From Streptococcus oralis (GTDB lineage: Bacteria > Bacillota > Bacilli > Lactobacillales > Streptococcaceae), in NCBI RefSeq assembly GCF_003943415.1, contig NZ_RJPK01000002.1, forward strand, positions 1 through 64,000: a DNA stretch of 64,000 bases, read 5' to 3'. Position numbers and translations under genes: made by a program. A model generated the notes under the pieces. The model did not search any database. It was not told the DNA's origin and saw only the letters and a list, made by a program, of their open reading frames with translations. Shown one piece after another: positions 48,041 to 57,764 of this stretch (positions are counted from its first letter, which is position 1; the number at the start of each line of letters is the position of its first letter).

Positions 48041-49672
48041 ATGTCCATTAATTGGCAGGAAATTTTATTTCACTTTTTAGGTGGTCTGGGACTATTTTTA
48101 TATAGTATCAAGACCATGGGAGACGGTTTGCAACAAGCTGCTGGAGATCGCCTTCGTTTTTACATTGACAAATATACCAGCAATCCCTTCTTCGGTGTGC
48201 TGGTTGGTATCGGTATGACGGCGCTGATTCAATCAAGTTCTGGTGTTACAGTCATTACAGTGGGACTTGTCAGTGCAGGACTTTTGACCTTGCGTCAGGC
48301 TATCGGTATTGTCATGGGTGCCAATATTGGAACCACCGTTACATCCTTTATCATCGGTTTTAAGCTAGGAGATTACGCCTTACCTATGCTCTTTATCGGA
48401 GCAGTTTGTCTCTTCTTCACCAAGAATCGCTCCATCAATAACATTGGACGGATTATCTTTGGTGTAGGAGGTATCTTCTTCGCTCTCAATCTTATGAGCG
48501 GTGCAATGGAACCCCTAAAAGACCTGCAAGTCTTTAGAGACTACATGGTTGAACTAAGTAAGAGTCCTATTCTAGGTGTCTTTGTCGGAACTGGACTGAC
48601 CCTACTCATTCAGGCTTCATCCGCAACTATCGGTATCTTACAGAACCTGTACGCAAGTGGTTTGATTGACCTACAAGGTGCCCTACCGGTCTTGTTTGGT
48701 GATAATATCGGAACGACCATTACAGCCATCATTGCTTCTCTTGGAGCCAATATCGCTGCCAAACGTGTTGCCGGTGCCCATGTCGCCTTTAACGTAATTG
48801 GTACGGTTATCTGTATTGTCTTCCTTGTACCTTTCACGGGCTTGATTCAATGGTTTGAATCGGCGCTCAATCTAGCTCCAGAAATGACCATTGCCTTTGC
48901 TCACGGAACCTTTAATATTACAAATACCATTATCCAGTTCCCATTCATCGGTGCCTTGGCTTACATTGTGACCAAGCTCATTCCTGGTGAAGATGAAGTT
49001 GTCAAATACGAAGCTCTCTACTTGGATGAACAACTCATCAAACAGGCTCCTTCTATCGCTCTAGGAAATGCAAAAAAAGAACTGCTTCACTTGGGGAACT
49101 ATGCTGCAAAAGCTTTTGACCTTTCCTACGACTACATCGTCAATCTAGATGAAAAACTAGCGGAGAAAGGCCACAAGACTGAAGAAGCTATTAACACAAT
49201 TGACGAAAAACTCACTCGTTACCTGATTAGCCTTTCAAGCGAATCCTTGAGCCAAAAGGAAAGTGAAATCCTAACCAACATCCTTGACTCGTCTCGTGAT
49301 TTGGAACGGATTGGAGACCACGCAGAAGGGTTAATCAACCTAACAGACTATCTCCAACGCAAGAATGTTCAGTTCTCTGAGGCCGCTTTGAAAGAGCTAG
49401 CTGAGATTTATCACGCTACCACTGAGTTCATCAAAGATGCCCTTGATAGTGTGGAAAATAACGACACTGAGAAAGCTCAAAGTCTGATTGAACGCCATAA
49501 AGAAATCAACAATATGGAACGCATTCTCAGAAAGACCCACATCAAACGCCTTAACAAGGGTGAATGTTCTACACAAGCTGGAGTCAACTTTATCGACATC
49601 ATTTCCCACTACACTCGTGTATCTGACCACGCCATGAACCTTGCTGAAAAGGTCATCGCTGAACAAATCTAA
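48041..49672 (+). CDS. Na+/phosphate cotransporter with PhoU-like C-terminus
   Basis: A 543-residue NptA/PNaS-type transporter. Two inverted Na/Pi repeats carry the signature segments MTALIQSSSGVTVI and LTLLIQASSATIGI, each followed by a conserved GANIGTT/GDNIGTT turn, across about nine membrane segments. The C-terminal 200 residues form a PhoU-like helical domain (LDSSRDLERIGDHAEGLINL and HYTRVSDHAMNLAEKV). Imports phosphate with sodium; PhoU regulates flux. A GGAGG ribosome site precedes the ATG. Confidence 0.93.
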   Translation: MSINWQEILFHFLGGLGLFLYSIKTMGDGLQQAAGDRLRFYIDKYTSNPFFGVLVGIGMTALIQSSSGVTVITVGLVSAGLLTLRQAIGIVMGANIGTTVTSFIIGFKLGDYALPMLFIGAVCLFFTKNRSINNIGRIIFGVGGIFFALNLMSGAMEPLKDLQVFRDYMVELSKSPILGVFVGTGLTLLIQASSATIGILQNLYASGLIDLQGALPVLFGDNIGTTITAIIASLGANIAAKRVAGAHVAFNVIGTVICIVFLVPFTGLIQWFESALNLAPEMTIAFAHGTFNITNTIIQFPFIGALAYIVTKLIPGEDEVVKYEALYLDEQLIKQAPSIALGNAKKELLHLGNYAAKAFDLSYDYIVNLDEKLAEKGHKTEEAINTIDEKLTRYLISLSSESLSQKESEILTNILDSSRDLERIGDHAEGLINLTDYLQRKNVQFSEAALKELAEIYHATTEFIKDALDSVENNDTEKAQSLIERHKEINNMERILRKTHIKRLNKGECSTQAGVNFIDIISHYTRVSDHAMNLAEKVIAEQI

Positions 49673-49677
49673 TAATC

Positions 49678-49707
49678 AAAAAGCTATCCTGAATGGGATA
49701 GCTTTTT
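49678..49707 (+). terminator. Terminator after the Na/Pi cotransporter gene
   Basis: AAAAAGCTATCC and GGATAGCTTTTT form a 12-bp stem with six-base loop. Confidence 0.92.
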
Positions 49708-49768
49708 CGTCTCCTCATCAAGAATGTCTTTTCTGACATATAAAAAAATGCTTTGATTCACAGTGGAA

Positions 49769-50065
49769 TCAAAGCATTTTAAAGAGTTCTCCAAACATGA
49801 TAGCAGAAACTGCAGTGCCTCTGTACTTGGCTTCTTCTCTTTTGATAAAGCGCGCCAAATTGATCAATTCAGGTGCTGGGTGTTTGGGATTTCTGAACAG
49901 CTCAAGATTGACCAGACCTGAGAGACGGACTGCTAGTAATTGCTCATTTGTAGTAGGTAGTTTTTTAGCAGTCTCTAGGAGAGCAGCGACTAAATCTTCA
50001 CTCAAGCCCTGACGGGCATGGTTGTAGAGATCTTTTATTAAGCTTTCTAGATTTACTTCCGCCAT
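49769..50065 (-). CDS. Bacteriocin-immunity-like small protein (EntA_Immun type)
   Basis: A 98-residue all-helical protein resembling the enterocin A immunity family: SLIKDLYNHARQGLSEDLVA, the central LLAVRLSGLVNLELFRN helix and a helical C-terminus. Such proteins block class IIa bacteriocins at the mannose transporter. No bacteriocin gene is nearby; an orphan immunity gene is plausible, but the call rests on general pattern. ATG 50065 follows AGAGGTG; the frame opens slightly earlier at 50074. Confidence 0.6.
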   Translation of the reverse strand: MAEVNLESLIKDLYNHARQGLSEDLVAALLETAKKLPTTNEQLLAVRLSGLVNLELFRNPKHPAPELINLARFIKREEAKYRGTAVSAIMFGELFKML

Positions 50066-50085
50066 TCCGAGCACCTCTCTTATGT

Positions 50086-51150
50086 TTAATAATTTTTAAT
50101 CAAATCTACTGTTGAACGATCCAATTTTTTCACTAGGGCTTGCAAGAAAGCTTGAGCTTCTAGGAAGTCATCCATCGCGTAGAGGGTTTGGTGAGAATGG
50201 ATATAACGAGCGCAGACACCGATAGTTGTAGATGGGACACCACCATTTTTCAGATGAGCTGCTCCAGCGTCCGTTCCGCCTTTTCCACAGTAGTATTGGT
50301 ACTTGATACCAGCTTCTTCAGCCGTTGTCAAAAGGAAATCCTTCATTCCTGGGAGAAGCAAATGACCTGGATCGTAGAAACGAATCAAGGTTCCATCCCC
50401 GATCTTGCCTTGACCACCATAAACGTCACCTGCTGGTGAACAATCAACTGCCAGAAAGATTTCTGGGTCAAACTTAGTTGTGGAAGTATGAGCCCCACGA
50501 AGCCCAACTTCTTCTTGGACATTGGAACCAAGATAGAGTTCATTTCCGAGTTTTTGACCTGACAAGGCTTCAGCTAACTCGCTCACCATGAGAACACCGT
50601 AGCGGTTGTCCCAAGCTTTGGAGATGATATTTTTTTCATTGGCTGTAAGAATTGCGCTACTATCAGGGACAATCGTGTCACCAGGACGGATTCCAAAGCT
50701 TTCTGCTTCAGCCTTATCCGCAAAACCACCATCAAAAATGATATCCGAAATAGCTGGCATAGTTGGTCCACCTGTTCCACGTGTCAAATGTGGAGGAACA
50801 GAACCTGAGATCACGGGAATTTCACGACCATCACGAGTAAAGAGTTTAAAGCGTTGGCTGCTAACCACCATAGGGTTCCAGCCACCGATTTCAACGACAC
50901 GGAAGGTACCATCCGCTTTGATCTCACTGACCATAAAACCAACTTCATCCATGTGAGAAGCGACTAAGACGCGTGGTGCATCCGCAGCTTCCGAATGCTT
51001 GATACCGAAAATGCCACCTAAACCATCTGTCACCACTTCATCCACATGCGGTGTCAACTTTTCACGAAGATAAGTACGGACAGGTGCTTCATGACCTGAG
51101 ATAGCAGCAAGTTCTGTTACTTCTTTGATTTTTGAAAATAATGTTGTCAT
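50086..51150 (-). CDS. pepA: Glutamyl aminopeptidase PepA (M42 family)
   Basis: A cytosolic metallo-aminopeptidase that trims acidic N-terminal residues and forms tetrahedral dodecamers. The 354-residue enzyme has zinc ligands H66 and D68 in ASHMDEVGF, a bridging Asp in KAWDNRYG, the catalytic EE of VQEEVGLRGA, and VDCSPAGDVYGG. An extended -10 (TG-G-TAAAAT, 51175-51183) lies just upstream. Ends 20 bp before the immunity-like gene. Confidence 0.95.
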   Translation of the reverse strand: MTTLFSKIKEVTELAAISGHEAPVRTYLREKLTPHVDEVVTDGLGGIFGIKHSEAADAPRVLVASHMDEVGFMVSEIKADGTFRVVEIGGWNPMVVSSQRFKLFTRDGREIPVISGSVPPHLTRGTGGPTMPAISDIIFDGGFADKAEAESFGIRPGDTIVPDSSAILTANEKNIISKAWDNRYGVLMVSELAEALSGQKLGNELYLGSNVQEEVGLRGAHTSTTKFDPEIFLAVDCSPAGDVYGGQGKIGDGTLIRFYDPGHLLLPGMKDFLLTTAEEAGIKYQYYCGKGGTDAGAAHLKNGGVPSTTIGVCARYIHSHQTLYAMDDFLEAQAFLQALVKKLDRSTVDLIKNY

Positions 51151-51240
51151 ATCAGTTCCTTCTTTCTGTCCTCCATTTTACCACTTTTTATAGGAGAAGG
51201 ATAGTGGAAATCTTAATCTTCCAACTTCCTTTCTAGAGTA

Positions 51241-51271
51241 AACAAAAAGAATCAGGCTGATTCTTTTTGTT
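51241..51271 (-). terminator. Terminator overlapping the end of yidD
   Basis: AACAAAAAGAATCA-GGC-TGATTCTTTTTGTT, a perfect 14-bp stem whose right arm includes the last yidD codons. Confidence 0.85.
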
Positions 51272-51503
51272 TATGATTTCGTTTGAGAGAAAAGTGGTCT
51301 GGGACAGGATCTTTACCTGTTTTCGACCAGGGGTGGCAACGTAAAATCCGAGCCAAGCCCATCAAAACACCCTTGAAGCCATGTTTTTCAATAGCCTGAA
51401 TCATGTAGTTTGAACAAGTCGGCTCAAAGCGACAAGAGGGGGGAAAGGCTGGCGAGATAAAACGTTGGTAAAAGCGCACAGGCGCTATTAAAATTCGTTT
51501 CAT
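51252..51503 (-). CDS. yidD: Membrane protein insertion efficiency factor YidD
   Basis: An 83-residue YidD protein: [20 protein letters not shown], then the Cys-rich [19 protein letters not shown] and RILRCHPW. Family members assist YidC-mediated insertion at the inner membrane face. Start overlaps the rluB stop by one base; last gene of the murI-scp run. Confidence 0.93.
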   Translation of the reverse strand: MKRILIAPVRFYQRFISPAFPPSCRFEPTCSNYMIQAIEKHGFKGVLMGLARILRCHPWSKTGKDPVPDHFSLKRNHKQKESA

Positions 51504-52225
51504 TATTTCTTGGTTACAGCCATGGTGTGTAGTTGGCTGATTTCTTTTTTATTGAGGCGACGAGCTTCACCTGGACGAAGCCCCGTCAAGTCTAGATGTC
51601 CAAAACGTGTCCGAGACAACTTATCCACTTGGAGGCCGACAGCTTCAAACATTTTTTTAACCTGATGGTTGCGCCCTTCATGGATGGTCAACTGCACTAC
51701 TGAGCGATTTTTGACTGGATCCACTTTGAGAATCTCATAGACAGCTGGCTTGGTTTTCTTACCATCAATCTCCACTCCACGAGTCAAGGGGCGAAGATTT
51801 TCCTTATTTGCCACACCCTTAACACGCGCGACGTAAACCTTGTCAATCTCATTACGGGGGTGAATCATCTCGTCTGTAAAGTCCCCATCATTGGTCAAAA
51901 TCAAGACACCTGATGTATCCCAGTCCAAACGTCCAACTGGGTAAATGCGTTCCTTGACATTGGGCAAGAGGTCCACAACAGTCTTGCGGCCCTTGTCATC
52001 TGTCACACTGGAAATCACTCCACGTGGTTTGTTAAGCAGATAGTAGACCTTTTCTTCGTTGTAGATAGGTTGTCCTTCAACTTCAACCTTGTCGCCAGCC
52101 TTGATGGTCGTTGCTAGTTCACGCACCACTTGGCCGTTGACCGTCACCAAGCCTTGCTTGATCAGCTCTTCTGCTTTTCTCCTACTGGCCACACCTGCGT
52201 GGGCAATATATTTATTGATTCTCAT
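51503..52225 (-). CDS. rluB: Ribosomal large subunit pseudouridine synthase B
   Basis: Converts a uridine in 23S rRNA helix 89 to pseudouridine. The 240-residue protein has an S4 RNA-binding domain (about 1-60), the catalytic [17 protein letters not shown] with the Asp nucleophile, and [11 protein letters not shown]. Overlaps scpB by 14 bases. Confidence 0.93.
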   Translation of the reverse strand: MRINKYIAHAGVASRRKAEELIKQGLVTVNGQVVRELATTIKAGDKVEVEGQPIYNEEKVYYLLNKPRGVISSVTDDKGRKTVVDLLPNVKERIYPVGRLDWDTSGVLILTNDGDFTDEMIHPRNEIDKVYVARVKGVANKENLRPLTRGVEIDGKKTKPAVYEILKVDPVKNRSVVQLTIHEGRNHQVKKMFEAVGLQVDKLSRTRFGHLDLTGLRPGEARRLNKKEISQLHTMAVTKK

Positions 52226-52781
52226 CTTCTTCTATCCTTTCACCAAATAATTGGCTTTCTTGGGCTTGAATCTCAAGCTCATCAATCACTGGCAATTCTT
52301 CCAAATGATTTATTCCCATGTAATCTAGGAAATAATCCGTAGTCACATAGAGATTGGGACGTCCCAACACTTCTTTTTTCCCGTCTTCTCGTATCAAATC
52401 AAAGACCTGCAACTTTGCCAAAGCACCACTCGAATTGACCCCACGGATAGCATCAATTTCTATCCGCGTAATCGGTTGCTTGTAGGCAATGATAGACAAG
52501 GTCTCAAGGGCAGCCCGAGATAAACTCTGGTTAATGGGGGCCTTGGAGTATTCCTTCAAAATCGCTGCAAATTGAGGCTTGGTCACCAATCTGTATGCGC
52601 CCCCTGTCTCAATCAGGGACAAACTCGAATCCTGGTCTTTTTCATACTTTTGGGCTAATTTTTCTAAACTCTGCTGAATGCCTGTCGGAGGAAGCGATAG
52701 GAGTTCAGCCAACTGACGAACCCGAATCCCATCTTCACCTGCTACAAACAAGAGCGCTTCTATTTCTGCTAAAGTACTCAT
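52212..52781 (-). CDS. scpB: Segregation and condensation protein B
   Basis: Kleisin-associated winged-helix protein of the SMC condensin. 189 residues with tandem winged helices ([21 protein letters not shown] and [20 protein letters not shown]). 12 bp after scpA; ends overlapping rluB. Confidence 0.95.
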   Translation of the reverse strand: MSTLAEIEALLFVAGEDGIRVRQLAELLSLPPTGIQQSLEKLAQKYEKDQDSSLSLIETGGAYRLVTKPQFAAILKEYSKAPINQSLSRAALETLSIIAYKQPITRIEIDAIRGVNSSGALAKLQVFDLIREDGKKEVLGRPNLYVTTDYFLDYMGINHLEELPVIDELEIQAQESQLFGERIEEDENQ

Positions 52782-52793
52782 CTTTCCTCTCTA

Positions 52794-53528
52794 TCAAGTC
52801 AAACCTTGCTCCGCTTGACTTTTTTCCTTCTTTTCCATGAGATAGATATCTCCGAAACTCTCCTCTTGTACGAGGATCAGTTCCTGGGTTTTGATTAACT
52901 CTAGGGTTGCCAAAAAGAGGGTAATGACCTCTTGGACATTCTGGGCTTCCTTGAACAAATCCTGCAAACGCAACTGGTCTCGTCCAGTCAAGGACTCTTT
53001 TACAATGCCCATCATATCCTCAATCTTATACTCATCCCGCAAGATGGTCGTGTGGTTCTGAGCGAACTCCTCTTTTTTCTTGGCTAGGATATTTGAAAAA
53101 GCCAAAAAGAGGTCAATGGTCGTCTTGTCATGCACGAGCTCCGCATCTTCGTAGATCAACTCAGTCGGCGCTTTAGAATAGTACTGGGCCCGATCTTGGT
53201 GCTTGGCCTCCAAGTGCTCACCCAAGAGCTTGAACTTGCGGTATTCTTCGATTTGAGAGAGGAGATCCTGCTCCAGGTCATCCTCCAAATCAGCCACTTC
53301 TGCCACCTTTGGAAGAAGCTTGCGACTCTTGATCAGCATGAGCTGACTGGCCATGACCATGTACTCACCCGTCACTTCCAGACGCATAGCCTGCAGAGTT
53401 GAGACATAGGCTAGATACTGTTCGATGACTTCCGTAATGGGCACATCGTAGATATCCATCTGGTACTTAGAAACCAAGTGCAAGAGCAGGTCCAGGGGCC
53501 CTTCAAAATCTTTTAATTTAATATCCAT
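52794..53528 (-). CDS. scpA: Segregation and condensation protein A
   Basis: The kleisin subunit of SMC-ScpAB. 244 residues with the N-terminal [20 protein letters not shown] and a C-terminal winged helix that contacts the SMC head ([20 protein letters not shown] tail). Its ATG overlaps the xerDL stop by one base. Confidence 0.95.
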   Translation of the reverse strand: MDIKLKDFEGPLDLLLHLVSKYQMDIYDVPITEVIEQYLAYVSTLQAMRLEVTGEYMVMASQLMLIKSRKLLPKVAEVADLEDDLEQDLLSQIEEYRKFKLLGEHLEAKHQDRAQYYSKAPTELIYEDAELVHDKTTIDLFLAFSNILAKKKEEFAQNHTTILRDEYKIEDMMGIVKESLTGRDQLRLQDLFKEAQNVQEVITLFLATLELIKTQELILVQEESFGDIYLMEKKEKSQAEQGLT

Positions 53529-54262
53529 TATCTATATTTTTCTAAGGTCAGAACTGTTTTTAATCCTAATTTTTTTGCAATTTCGTACAAATCGACCTTC
53601 TTTTCTATTTGTCTTAGAATAAACTGTTCCCGTAAGGCTTGAGCGGATAAGGTTGGGAAACCTTTCTCCTTGACAAAGGACTCTAGCTGACGAAAGGCCC
53701 ACTGACGAGAATAGGCTTTCCCTCCCCTTTCAAAGAGATAAATCTGTCCCATCAAGGGTTTTAGCTCTGGAATCAAGGGCGTAGGAATGGTGACAATCCT
53801 CTGTTGGGAAGCCTTGTTAATTCGCAACACCTGAAAATCAAGATTGATATCCGCAACCTTGAGAGCCAAAATCTCGCTCGGCAAGAGCCCTATTTCTAGG
53901 ATTAAGAGCGCTAGCAAGCGTCCTTCTGGATAATTACTTTCCCGCCAAAAAGAGTCTAGGTCTAGAATCTCTGGTTTTTCAGTCTTCCTTTCAGCTTGTT
54001 TGGCTAATTCCAGACGGTAAAAACTGTCCACTTCTCCTTTTCGATAGAGAAAGTAGAGAAATTGGTTACAGGCCGAAAGTTTCCGCTTTTGGGCGCTGAT
54101 TTTTAGATTGGCTAGCTGGGCTTGGTAAATCTTGAGACTAGTTTCAGAGATCCGCTCACCTACAATGTCTAAAAACTGCTCCAGATCATACTTATAGGAC
54201 TGCTTGGAATTGGCAGACAAACCCTGCTTTCCCTCTAAAAAGTCTGAAATCCTATCTCTCAT
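53528..54262 (-). CDS. XerD-like tyrosine recombinase family protein with degenerate active site
   Basis: A 244-residue protein of the tyrosine recombinase fold, often annotated XerD-like in streptococci. The expected GLR-x-SE motif is GLLPSEIL (Arg replaced by Leu, near 127), the conserved His before LR is lost (SAQALREQF), while R211 and the terminal Tyr in LEKYR remain. It may bind DNA or the condensin without cutting; it is encoded inside the scpAB operon. I chose ATG 54262 over 54268. Confidence 0.85.
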   Translation of the reverse strand: MRDRISDFLEGKQGLSANSKQSYKYDLEQFLDIVGERISETSLKIYQAQLANLKISAQKRKLSACNQFLYFLYRKGEVDSFYRLELAKQAERKTEKPEILDLDSFWRESNYPEGRLLALLILEIGLLPSEILALKVADINLDFQVLRINKASQQRIVTIPTPLIPELKPLMGQIYLFERGGKAYSRQWAFRQLESFVKEKGFPTLSAQALREQFILRQIEKKVDLYEIAKKLGLKTVLTLEKYR

Positions 54263-54720
54263 TTGCATCGAATCTCATAATCCTTATTAAAATCATGCAA
54301 GAGAGCATTGACGGCCTTGAGGATGGACTTGCGCGTGATGATTCCTTGAAAAATTCCTTCATCATCTACCACGGGCAAGAAGGGTTCATCTACCAGTTTA
54401 TGGAGAACCTCTGTGATGTTATAGTCTGGAGCGACGACTGCCACATCTGTCTTGGTCATATTGACGATATCTGTCGTTGCCATCTGTTCATCCGTCAAAC
54501 CTTGCTCCATTTGATAAGCCAAAATATCTCTCAGACCAATGGTTCCGACAAAGCGTTTGTCAAAGGTCACAACAGGGATACGGGTATAAGTGATTTGGCT
54601 CAACACCAAAATTGCATGGTCGGCATTGTGGGTATCAATCAAAGCTGCTAGATTCTCAGCAGGGGTAAGAAAAGTCTCTTCCTGCTCCAGTAAAAATAGT
54701 TCAAATTCCTTGGCAATCAT
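54259..54720 (-). CDS. cbpB: CBS-domain protein CbpB, candidate cyclic-di-AMP sensor
   Basis: A 153-residue pair of CBS domains, the first around ALIDTHNADHAILVLSQ and TYTRIPVVTFDKRFVGTIGLRD, the second around TEVLHKLVDEPFLPVVDDEG. CbpB/DarB proteins bind cyclic-di-AMP and connect it to stringent-response enzymes. Overlaps both neighbours by 4 bases. Confidence 0.85.
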   Translation of the reverse strand: MIAKEFELFLLEQEETFLTPAENLAALIDTHNADHAILVLSQITYTRIPVVTFDKRFVGTIGLRDILAYQMEQGLTDEQMATTDIVNMTKTDVAVVAPDYNITEVLHKLVDEPFLPVVDDEGIFQGIITRKSILKAVNALLHDFNKDYEIRCK

Positions 54721-55238
54721 CGAGCAAACTCCTTGGACAAGCCTGGATAAATCTCATGATCACGTGTCAAAAAGTCTACTTTGAAATAGCTGTCATCAAT
54801 CTCCACACGGGCATAGAGACATTCTCTGATAGCCCCTCGTGGTTGGCTGATGGAGCCTGGATTGAGAAAGAGTGTCTTTCCTTCCATCCAAGCATTTGGC
54901 ACATGCAAGTGACCATAGAGACAGATATCGGCATCTTCTTCCTGAGCCCAGTAGTCCAACTTTTGAAAGTTGAAATTGATATCAAACAAGTGTCCATGCG
55001 TCTGGATGATCTTGGTTGGACCAAGTTGAGTTACCAAACGTTCTGGATAGCCAGCATAAAAGTCCATGTTGCCTTTGACGACATGGATACCCTCCCAGAG
55101 CGGAGAATCTGGACGAAGTTCAGAGTCACCATCGTGAAAAATGGCATCAACTTTACCCAGATAGCGGTCACGGATTTCTTCCACAATCAAGCTATCGCCA
55201 TGGGAATCACTCATTACAATGATGGTTTGCTTTGCCAT
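54717..55238 (-). CDS. YfcE/MJ0936-family metallophosphodiesterase
   Basis: A 173-residue calcineurin-like phosphoesterase with metal ligands in [29 protein letters not shown]-like [10 protein letters not shown] and GHLHVPNA. Substrate unknown. Its start overlaps the rdgB end by 25 bases. Confidence 0.9.
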   Translation of the reverse strand: MAKQTIIVMSDSHGDSLIVEEIRDRYLGKVDAIFHDGDSELRPDSPLWEGIHVVKGNMDFYAGYPERLVTQLGPTKIIQTHGHLFDINFNFQKLDYWAQEEDADICLYGHLHVPNAWMEGKTLFLNPGSISQPRGAIRECLYARVEIDDSYFKVDFLTRDHEIYPGLSKEFAR

Positions 55239-56185
55239 GATGGAAATACCTCCAAAAGTTTCTTAACAGCTAAGGCGCGGTGAGATTGGCTATTTTTTTC
55301 TTCAAGGGTTAGCTCTGCTGAGGATTTACCTGTCTCTCCTACCAGGAAGAGAGGGTCATAGCCAAAGCCATTTTCGCCCTTGGGTTCAAAGTTAATGTAT
55401 CCTGGCCAGTCAGCTTCAACAACCAAGCTTTCTTTGTTTGGACTGGCTACAACTAAGGTTGTGTGGAATTGAGCTGAACGGTCCTTGAGATCAAAGACCA
55501 TGGCCAATTCGTGCAAGAGCTTGGCATTATTTTCACGATCAGTCGCTCCCACTCCTGCGAAACGGGCTGACCAGACTCCTGGCAAGCCGCCGAGGACATC
55601 GACTTTGAGACCAGAATCATCTGCCAAAACCACCTTGCCTGTTAATTGGGAAATGGTTTCTGCTTTAAGGCGAGCATTTTCTTCAAAAGTCATGCCTGTT
55701 TCTGCTACTTCAGGCAGGTCAGGATAGTCATTGAGATTTTCGACATCATAGCCTAGCTTGTCAAAGATAGCTCGGAATTCCTTGGTCTTGCCCTCGTTAC
55801 GAGTCGCAATCAACAAGGTTTCTCTAACCTTGTTAGTTTCAAAGAAGGCTTGAACATTGACCCCTTCTTTAGGCAATTCTACATGCAGGAGTTGCCCATT
55901 TTCAACCAAGAGTAGGGCTCCCTGACGTTGGATGACTTCTAGATTGCGACCTGCTTCGGCATTTAAAATCTCAACGATAAAGGAGAGCAGACAGAAGTTA
56001 GAAGACCAGCGCATCACCGTTATCGTAATCGGAAAGCCATTTTCTTCGTCACGAAAAATCCGCGCCAAATCCATAAAATCAAGATCAAGCGGATCTTTGA
56101 TGAGACTGTAGATGCCTCCATAGACGTCCCAGACACCGACATACCAGTCCTGGTCGTCCTTGTATTCATAAATTTTGTTTGTCAT
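55214..56185 (-). CDS. rdgB: XTP/dITP pyrophosphatase (RdgB/HAM1) with N-terminal extension
   Basis: Removes ITP, XTP and dITP from the nucleotide pool. The HAM1 fold starts near residue 123 ([18 protein letters not shown]), with [25 protein letters not shown] and the late [10 protein letters not shown]. The first about 120 residues ([16 protein letters not shown]...) are a streptococcal extension of unknown role. ATG 56185 overlaps the murI stop by 4 bases; the frame is open to 56224 within murI. Confidence 0.93.
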   Translation of the reverse strand: MTNKIYEYKDDQDWYVGVWDVYGGIYSLIKDPLDLDFMDLARIFRDEENGFPITITVMRWSSNFCLLSFIVEILNAEAGRNLEVIQRQGALLLVENGQLLHVELPKEGVNVQAFFETNKVRETLLIATRNEGKTKEFRAIFDKLGYDVENLNDYPDLPEVAETGMTFEENARLKAETISQLTGKVVLADDSGLKVDVLGGLPGVWSARFAGVGATDRENNAKLLHELAMVFDLKDRSAQFHTTLVVASPNKESLVVEADWPGYINFEPKGENGFGYDPLFLVGETGKSSAELTLEEKNSQSHRALAVKKLLEVFPSWQSKPSL

Positions 56186-56976
56186 AACGTTACATGCTCC
56201 ACATGAATTTCTTTTTCCAGCCATTCTGCTCCAATTTGGGCAAAACTCTGGCTACTGGCTGTTGTGTAAAAACGATGTTGAAGAGGCCACGCATCTCGGC
56301 TACGATTGATTTCAAAATAGTTGAGCAAGACCGAGATATCCCGTACACACTCTGCCCCACTATCGATGAGCTGAACCTTAGGTCCCATGACATTTTGGAT
56401 GATGGGGCGAAGGAGTGGGTAATGGGTACACCCCAAAATCAGGCTATCCACCTTTCCAACCAAGGGGCGCAGGGTTTCATAGACCACTTTCTTGGTTACA
56501 CTGGTTGACAGGGCACCTGACTCCACCAAGGGAGCAAACTTAGGACAGGCCAAACTTTCCACTTGTAAGTCTGGATCCAAATCATGGATTTTCTGACGAT
56601 AGATATCTGATTGTACCGTCATAGGGGTTCCAATCACACCGATTTTTCCGCCTTGACTGGACTTGATAGCTGCCGAAGCTCCTGGCAAAATCACACCTAG
56701 GACGGGAATATCTAGTTTCGCCTTGATTTCTTCCCAGACGACCGCAGTCGCAGTATTACAAGCAATGACAATCATCTTGACATCCTTGGTCAAGAGAAAG
56801 TTGACCAACTGCCAAGTATATTCACGGATTTGCTCAGCAGGACGGGGACCATAGGGCGCCCGCGCCGAATCTCCAATATAGACGATTTCTTCATGGGGAA
56901 GCTGGCGCATGAGCTCACGAACAACGGTCAAGCCCCCGACACCCGAATCCAAAAAACCAATTGGTCGATTATCCAT
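56182..56976 (-). CDS. murI: Glutamate racemase
   Basis: Supplies D-glutamate for peptidoglycan. The 264-residue enzyme carries both catalytic cysteines, in ACNTATAVV and CTHYPLL, and the DSGVGGLTV start motif. Heads the overlapped run to yidD. The 56977-57187 gap contains only a hairpin (AAGTCTGG/CCAGACTT, 57149-57174) that could terminate either yneF or incoming plus-strand transcription. Confidence 0.97.
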   Translation of the reverse strand: MDNRPIGFLDSGVGGLTVVRELMRQLPHEEIVYIGDSARAPYGPRPAEQIREYTWQLVNFLLTKDVKMIVIACNTATAVVWEEIKAKLDIPVLGVILPGASAAIKSSQGGKIGVIGTPMTVQSDIYRQKIHDLDPDLQVESLACPKFAPLVESGALSTSVTKKVVYETLRPLVGKVDSLILGCTHYPLLRPIIQNVMGPKVQLIDSGAECVRDISVLLNYFEINRSRDAWPLQHRFYTTASSQSFAQIGAEWLEKEIHVEHVTL

Positions 56977-57187
56977 ATAGTCTTCTTTCTAGTCTTTTTT
57001 CTGATTGATAGTTCATCATGATTACTTGTCCTAAATGAACGGACAGACAGCTTGATAGAATGGCAACTGCCTCTCTCTTAATCATAATCAAATATCAATA
57101 GAATGCAAGGAAAAAGTCTTATCCTTGAGAACTATTGAACATAGTGAGAAGTCTGGAATTTTCATCCCAGACTTTTCCTATTTATTT

Positions 57188-57433
57188 TTATTTCTTTTTA
57201 TTGTTAGCAAGAGCTGCTTTTTGTTGGCGGATAATTTGGTGGTAAACTTGTTGTACCTTGGCTTCGCTTGGTTTTTGACCATTTGCGCTCAAGAGAGCAC
57301 GAACTGCCTCAGCATTCAAACGTGGGTTGTCAGCAAATTCTTTTTCAATTTGCTTACGAACCAAGTACATCCCTCCAAGAGCTCCTCCTAGAAAAGCTAG
57401 CACAATCAAGATAATTGCTAAAAGTAAATCCAT
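57188..57433 (-). CDS. yneF: YneF-family membrane protein
   Basis: An 81-residue UPF0154/YneF protein: a single N-terminal membrane segment [22 protein letters not shown] followed by a charged helical tail with [18 protein letters not shown]. Function unknown; conserved across Firmicutes. An extended -10 (TG-G-TATAAT, 57467-57475) precedes it. Confidence 0.9.
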   Translation of the reverse strand: MDLLLAIILIVLAFLGGALGGMYLVRKQIEKEFADNPRLNAEAVRALLSANGQKPSEAKVQQVYHQIIRQQKAALANNKKK

Positions 57434-57651
57434 TCTTTTTCTCCTGTTTCTTTTTGAGTCTTCTATATTATACCATAAAGTGACTTTCCTGACTAGTTTG
57501 TTTTACGCTTTCAAGAAGGGGTTAAGCCAATTCTAAGCTAGTCTTAAAATCAGATTGAACTATGAAATTACGAATAATTCCACCCTTTCCTCTCTTTCTT
57601 CTACTTTTTTAAGAAAAAGCAATCTCAAATATGTTTTTCACCAAAAACCTC

Positions 57652-57679
57652 TTGACAAATGCTAAACGACCATTAGAAT
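57652..57679 (+). promoter_or_regulatory. GH95 gene promoter
   Basis: TTGACA (57652-57657) and TAGAAT (57674-57679) with a 16-bp spacer. The rest of 57476-57651 shows nothing further I can name. Confidence 0.75.
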
Positions 57680-57730
57680 GGGAGGTGAGGAGATAAATAG
57701 AAACAAATTAAAAGGAACTGCTTTATAAAA

Positions 57731-57744
57731 TGTAAGCGGTTTCG
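57731..57744 (+). promoter_or_regulatory. cre site (CcpA operator) upstream of the GH95 gene
   Basis: TGTAAGCGGTTTCG matches TGWAANCGNTNWCA at 13 of 14 positions, between promoter and start codon. Confidence 0.8.
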
Positions 57745-57764
57745 GATAAACAACGGAGGTTTTT

